Assembly (NCBI GenBank): GCA_963989385.1
Contig: OZ022499.1
Location: forward strand, 76,012,203 to 76,076,202
DNA: 64,000 nt
Direction of reading: 5' to 3'
Origin: Ctena decussata
Lineage: Eukaryota > Mollusca > Bivalvia > Lucinida > Lucinidae
The notes beneath the pieces are model-generated. The model was not told the DNA's origin, made no database searches, and saw only the letters and a list, made by a program, of their open reading frames with translations. Both the position numbers and the translations under genes were made by a program. Positions 59,231 through 64,000 of the stretch are shown here, one piece after another. Each line of letters opens with the position of its first letter. Position 1 is the first letter of the stretch.

Positions 59231-60751
59231 TTTCATTTTGATCTGCTGCAGTATTTGGTTGGTGTCTCTGGACTTGCAAACTTGAGTGAGTGCTATCCAA
59301 GGGTATAAGCATTTCATCAAAAGCCTATTACCGAGCGCTTTCAAAAGCCCTTGTAACTGACTTACTTCTTTAAAGATTGTCTCCCTCGTTTATTTTATGT
59401 TTTCAGAAACAAATATTTTAACAAAATTTCGTTGGACAATATGTAGTAGTCTCATAATTAACCGTAAAAGTTTTGAGAAAATGCATGTTTATTCGATAAA
59501 TGTGGAATGAAAAATAATCTGCAAATTAAAATGCAAATTACCAATTTCCTCGCGGCCTGTAAGAATATCGATTTTGACCACGTGTGTCATGTGATCATGT
59601 ACAGGTATTTTTCTTATTCGTGCACGTGATTGTGACGTATGAATAAATTAGTCCAATAGCGATTTTAGCCGCGGTCCGCGACTGTATAAAAATTATCTTA
59701 TTTTTTGTTTAAAGTCACTTTTAGCAAATACTATCATCTAAACTCTAATTCAAATGTATAGATAGACCATGTCGAAGGTATTGCATGAAATATTTCATCA
59801 AATCATTTTTGTTATTATTATAAAGGGAGTAAATCTTTAAAGCAAATACTGTTAAAGTCTCCATAGTCCTATCAGTGGTAAAAATCGTCGAAGCACAAAT
59901 CCTTCTAAAATTGGTACAGCCTTCAGATTTGATGATAAAATGTCGGTTGTTATGCTTTTTGTGTCATATAAGTGGCTAAAAAAGAAGGAATAAGGTATTT
60001 TGGAAAAAAAGTCAAGTCTCTCCAAAAATTGGTTCCCCGTTGGTCAATTAGCTCACACAACAGCGAGACAAGGAATGAGATCCTTGCCTTACATGGTATT
60101 TTTATCACTTATTAAACGACTGTACATTGTATTTTTTTTCCTCCTGTACCTTGTGTTGTTACCTTTTGTACCTTGTATTTTCACCATTTAATGCAACTTG
60201 TGAAACAGAAAGTAGGAATGACCTAGATATTTTTTCAGAGCGTTTTTATGAGAAACTCTGGGACGTTTTTTAAAGCCGGCCAATCACGACCATATACAAT
60301 GAAGAAACTGTAGTGAGAAGCTTGCAGCGATACTTCACGATAAAATATTTCATGCTGATAGATCAATGGGGCATTTAAACTCAAATTTTCTTGCAACTTT
60401 CCTTCATATTATTGAAACAGCATAGGCGTGTCAGAAATTATGCTAGTCTCTTTGTTCCCATACGCACAAATGATAAGCAATAGAATCCATGCAATTTTAA
60501 GAGAATTTAAATTGAAGTGGGGTGCGGGGGGGGGGGGGGGACTAAAAACGGCCCTTATCATACCAAGTCCTTTGGTGAAAATTTCATGACAATCAGATCT
60601 CTGAGGCCGCCATTTTAGAAGTTCCTGTCACGTGATGAATATTTCTATGCTGATTAAGTGCAAAAGTTTCTTACTTTTACTGTCTTATTTGGCTTAAAGT
60701 GTTTCTTTAAAAAGGAAGAAAATAGATTTATGCATTTTACTTACCTGAAAT

Positions 60752-60986
60752 GAGCCGCGACACGACAAAACCAACAATGTGGTTGTGCGCCCAGCGCAGA
60801 CTCAGATCAGCCTGGGCATCAGCCAAGTTCGAACAGACTCTTTATTAAGTGCTCAAAGGGTAGCTAGGGGTCTGAGATACCTCCATGCGGACAGCGAAGA
60901 CTCTGATCAGACTGGGCGGATGCCCAGGCTGATCTGAGTCTGCGCTGGGCGCACAACCACATTGTTGGTTTTGTCGTGTCGCGGCT
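60752..60986. mobile_element. palindromic MITE, GAGCCGCGACACG family, copy 7 (clean)
   Basis: gagccgcgacacgacaaaac left, ttttgtcgtgtcgcggctc right. The left inner arm is damaged near 60825-60840 while the right one is intact. Confidence 0.9.
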
Positions 60987-61821
60987 CAAATATGTTTCTA
61001 ACTGAAGTTATTTTGGATTTTAATTTTTTACTGTGAGTTTATGACGTCACTTACCAACAGGTTTGCTGAGAAAAAAAAAAACATCTTGATATTTATTTGT
61101 ACGTTTCAACTCATAACCTTCCTAATGCAAGTCCGATTTTCAAGAAATTTTCGGATTTTTTATTCTTTTTTTTTTTTTGTTTTGTTTAGGCAAGTACATA
61201 CATATATTCTATATTGTGTATTAATTCAAACTTGGTTATGATAATACAATCCCAGAAGAGCATAGGCGTATAAAACCCATTAACGGCTTTGAGCCTGACA
61301 GCAAACTTATTAATTGTAATTGTTTGTGCCCTATCAGTACTCATAAAAGAAAAAAGCAATACGTTATGCATATCATATAGCATTATATGTGATTAATGTA
61401 TTTCCATAAATGGAGGGCATACTACAAGAAGAGTTACTGGATGAAAAGTTCATCGCCCAGGGATGATTCCTGCAGTGATACAAAACATGTTTATCAATAG
61501 AAGAATTGTTCAAAGAATGGTTTAGGAGTTGTTTTTCTTTTGTTATAACAACGTTTTTATTTCAACAAAATTCTTTCTTTTTGTCTTTATATCGAAATGG
61601 ATAAACCTTGATCGATGATTCCAACTCCATTTTTACAAGGGAAACAGTTTCTTGATTCGGCTGCTATGTCACGACGTTGAATCGAGGTTGATTTAAGATT
61701 GATTCAACCTTGCATGCCTGCTGGGTATATTTTCAAAATGGATAATTCTTCTCGACTTGGCCGCTATATCTAAAGTGGTGGATACACCTCCACGATTCCG
61801 CCGAAATTTCTATAATGGATA

Positions 61822-62063
61822 AGGGCGTAGCTACCTATACGCAAATACGCAGGTGCGTATTGAAATTTTGTCAAATTGACAAAATTTCAACACACACCTG
61901 CGTATTTTCATGCTGAAATGTTGTTAATTGGGCATAATTTTAATGCTAACTGCCAACAGACAGAAAATTTGAAATATCTTAGCGGATTAACCCCTATCAT
62001 AACCCTCAGTGAGTATAAAGCATAATTGTGCGTACAGTGTATTTGCCCCTAGCTACGCCCCTG
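61822..62063. mobile_element. hAT-like MITE
   Basis: Ends AGGGCGTAGCTACC and CTAGCTACGCCCCTG are inverse; ATGGATA flanks both sides (61815-61821, 62064-62070). An internal hairpin pairs cgcaggtgcgtattgaaatt with its inverse. The 7-8 bp duplication suggests hAT. Confidence 0.7.
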
Positions 62064-63065
62064 ATGGATACACTTTCATGATTCGGCCCCTAATTTTACA
62101 ATGAAAGAACCTCTTTGACCGTTGGCTGCTATATTGTAGAGACCAGACATGGTTTTTTATGCATTAACGTTTGCAAGATCGAAACCCGAGGCCGAATGCT
62201 GAGGTTTTCAACATCTCCAGAGGGACGGTGCAAAGGTTGATGCATTGAAAATAAATGTTTGATCGCTATTATTGCATAAATTCAACCACAAGGCTATAAA
62301 AATAACGAAAATGTTTGGGAACTATTTTTCGGCCTCATCGCCATTTCCTTGCTGGTCCCTACACGCACTATGCATTTCTGTAAAAATCATCGTTTCAGGC
62401 CATGGTCAGTTATCGTGAATATTTGTCGGACCTTTAGCAGCTGTTCACAAGTCATAATCATGTTCATCAAAATTTTCGCTCGATGTCGTCTGCACTTCAT
62501 TTTTTACAATATCCGAATTTGTATAACTCTTCCGTACTTGTCTTTTATCGGATCATTGCAACTGCAATCTTTACGCCGCTTATTTTTGTACTGACGGAAT
62601 ATTGCCCTGCAACTTGCATACGAAAATCGCAAATGGAGTCATTATAGCACATGACCAGCACGTGAATCGCCTTGTTAATACATGGTTTTGTGTTCATTCA
62701 AACATGCATATTAATAGCGTGTGATGCAATGATAATTGTTAATAAACTTCCATAATTCGGCCGCCAGTATTACAATTATGGATATACTTCTAACATTTGG
62801 CCGCCATTTTTACACCTCTATGATTCCTGTTTTTCTTTTACAATGGAACAACTATCCCAGAATAGTTATCACGTCCTTGGTTAGTGAAGCCCTGTTCCAA
62901 AGAAGAAAGTGTAGCTTGCTCCAAAGAAGAAATAAAATTCTTTCTACGTGGAGGGTTCTGATAATGAATTATATTTTAACAAATCCCAGAACAGAATTGA
63001 CAAATATTAGTTTGATAGCACAAAATGATAATTATAATAATAACATGGCCTAAAACTTACCACCT

Positions 63066-63086
63066 CCCCCCCCCCCCCCCCCCCCC
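63066..63086. repeat. C homopolymer
   Basis: 21 C in a row, leading into a CA-rich microsatellite. Length in the true genome is uncertain because such runs slip during sequencing. Confidence 0.9.
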
Positions 63087-63109
63087 GCCCCCACACATAC
63101 ACACACACT

Positions 63110-63822
63110 GCTTGGTTTTAAGGGAACTTAACGAGTAAAAGTTATGTAGAAATCATCAAAATTGCAAAACAACTTATACCACCCAAATAATACGGGCGAC
63201 CACTCCCACATTTAGGGCTAGGAAACTTTATTACGAGCCAGACCCACCCTATACATATCTGACACCCAATGATACCAAAACACAGTATAGGCCAAACTTC
63301 AAGGCCCATACATTATGCAGCTTACCTTACGGTGGGATTTCTAAAATCCGAAACTTACATATGTTGCACAAAAAAGGCTCAACTCTCGGAAACGTGCAAC
63401 ATACCAGGCCAAGTTTCCCCCTAGGGCCTATCCCATAGCACACAATGGAAACAGGGAAGTGATCCTCAAAATACACTGCCACAGATAAACTCATAAGTCC
63501 CAGGAGACCTAAACAGGTCCCCAGTACGAATCAACCTACCTCAGCGGCCACGGGGGACGGCGGGCATGGCGATGGATACTGTCATGTGGAGCTGGAAGAT
63601 GTGTCAACAACGGGCCTCCCTTTTCCTGGACCATTTCCTGCTTGGATGATGCACAGACAATAATAAGCAAAAAATGAAAACACCAAGCAACGACAAGACA
63701 GACCGATGGAACCCACGTACGATCGACTATTGACTGACGGGGTTGGGGGCTTGCTGTGCCTTAATGGCTACGTACCAAGGGACTCCTCCCAGCTGACGGC
63801 CTGCGACTCAGGGGAACTGAAA
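63110..63822. mobile_element. 713-bp insertion between 18-bp direct repeats, unclassified
   Basis: cacacatacacacacact occurs at 63092-63109 and 63823-63840. The insert is more GC-rich than its surroundings. On the - strand it has gtaataaagtttcctagc, a possible poly(A) signal. No TIRs, no long frame. It could be an LTR-like or retroposed unit. Confidence 0.5.
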
Positions 63823-63849
63823 CACACATACACACACACTAATAATAAT

Positions 63850-64000
63850 AAGAGGGCCATGAGGCCCTGAATCGCTCACCTGAGAAAATAGGTCAAAAGT
63901 CAAACTTGGATGATCATTTGAATAAACCAGATAGTTTGAAACTGTCAAAATATGAGAGACATTGGTTAAAGGTCAAAGAATGACCTTGACCTCTATTGCT
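63850..64000 (+). mobile_element. Helitron-like element, 5' end only (window ends)
   Basis: Hairpin gagggccatgaggccctg then aatcgctcacctgag, the 5' signature of subfamily 1, followed by atgaccttgacctc as in the other bodies. It continues past the window. Confidence 0.75.

Larger units (their letters stand above)
58690..60585 (+). repeat. dispersed block, second copy, with two insertions
   Basis: Direct-orientation copy of 43580-44540. It is split by the element at 58820-59230 and by about 1 kb of unrelated sequence between about 59380 and 60385. A G run at 60523-60540 interrupts the last segment. Confidence 0.78.

Noticed and set aside
62349..63053. Frames of 81 and 105 codons
   Set aside because: Low-complexity hydrophobic translations in AT-rich DNA without homology that I can recognise.

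Overview
This window is ordinary nuclear DNA of a metazoan. Its genes have short coding exons split by long introns with GT-AG borders. The density and style of its palindromic and Helitron-like repeats fit a bivalve mollusc, plausibly a clam; the species is inference, because no marker gene is present.

Two protein-coding genes can be assembled exon by exon, and both look intact. CDIN1 (CDAN1-interacting nuclease 1) lies on the + strand at 6624-18981, with ten coding exons joining in frame to 279 codons. Seipin (BSCL2) lies on the - strand at 27609-46557, with seven coding exons joining in frame to 293 codons. They are convergent, with stop codons about 8.6 kb apart. I see no functional link between them.

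Everything else I can support is repeat DNA. Left flank (1-6600): dispersed repeats, a long TG microsatellite, a broken LINE 3' end and several inverted-repeat elements. CDIN1 introns: palindromic MITE-like elements. Between the genes (19-27.6 kb): a TIR element, a truncated SINE and two large Helitron-like elements back to back. Seipin intron 5 (29.5-36.2 kb): a four-deep nest of insertions. Seipin introns 1-4: foldback elements, another Helitron-like element, a SINE and a block that recurs at 58.7-60.6 kb. Right flank (46.6-64 kb): another SINE, a 66-bp tandem array of about 26 units with recent internal duplication, a retroelement reverse-transcriptase tail and more inverted-repeat elements.

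The most informative result is that the nested insertions can be compared with their uninterrupted hosts inside this same window. This fixes element ends to the base. A superfamily beginning CAAG and ending CTAA inserts without target duplication, as Helitrons do. Separate CAG...CTG elements make exact 5-bp target duplications. I found no operon, CRISPR array, toxin, virus or other new gene system.
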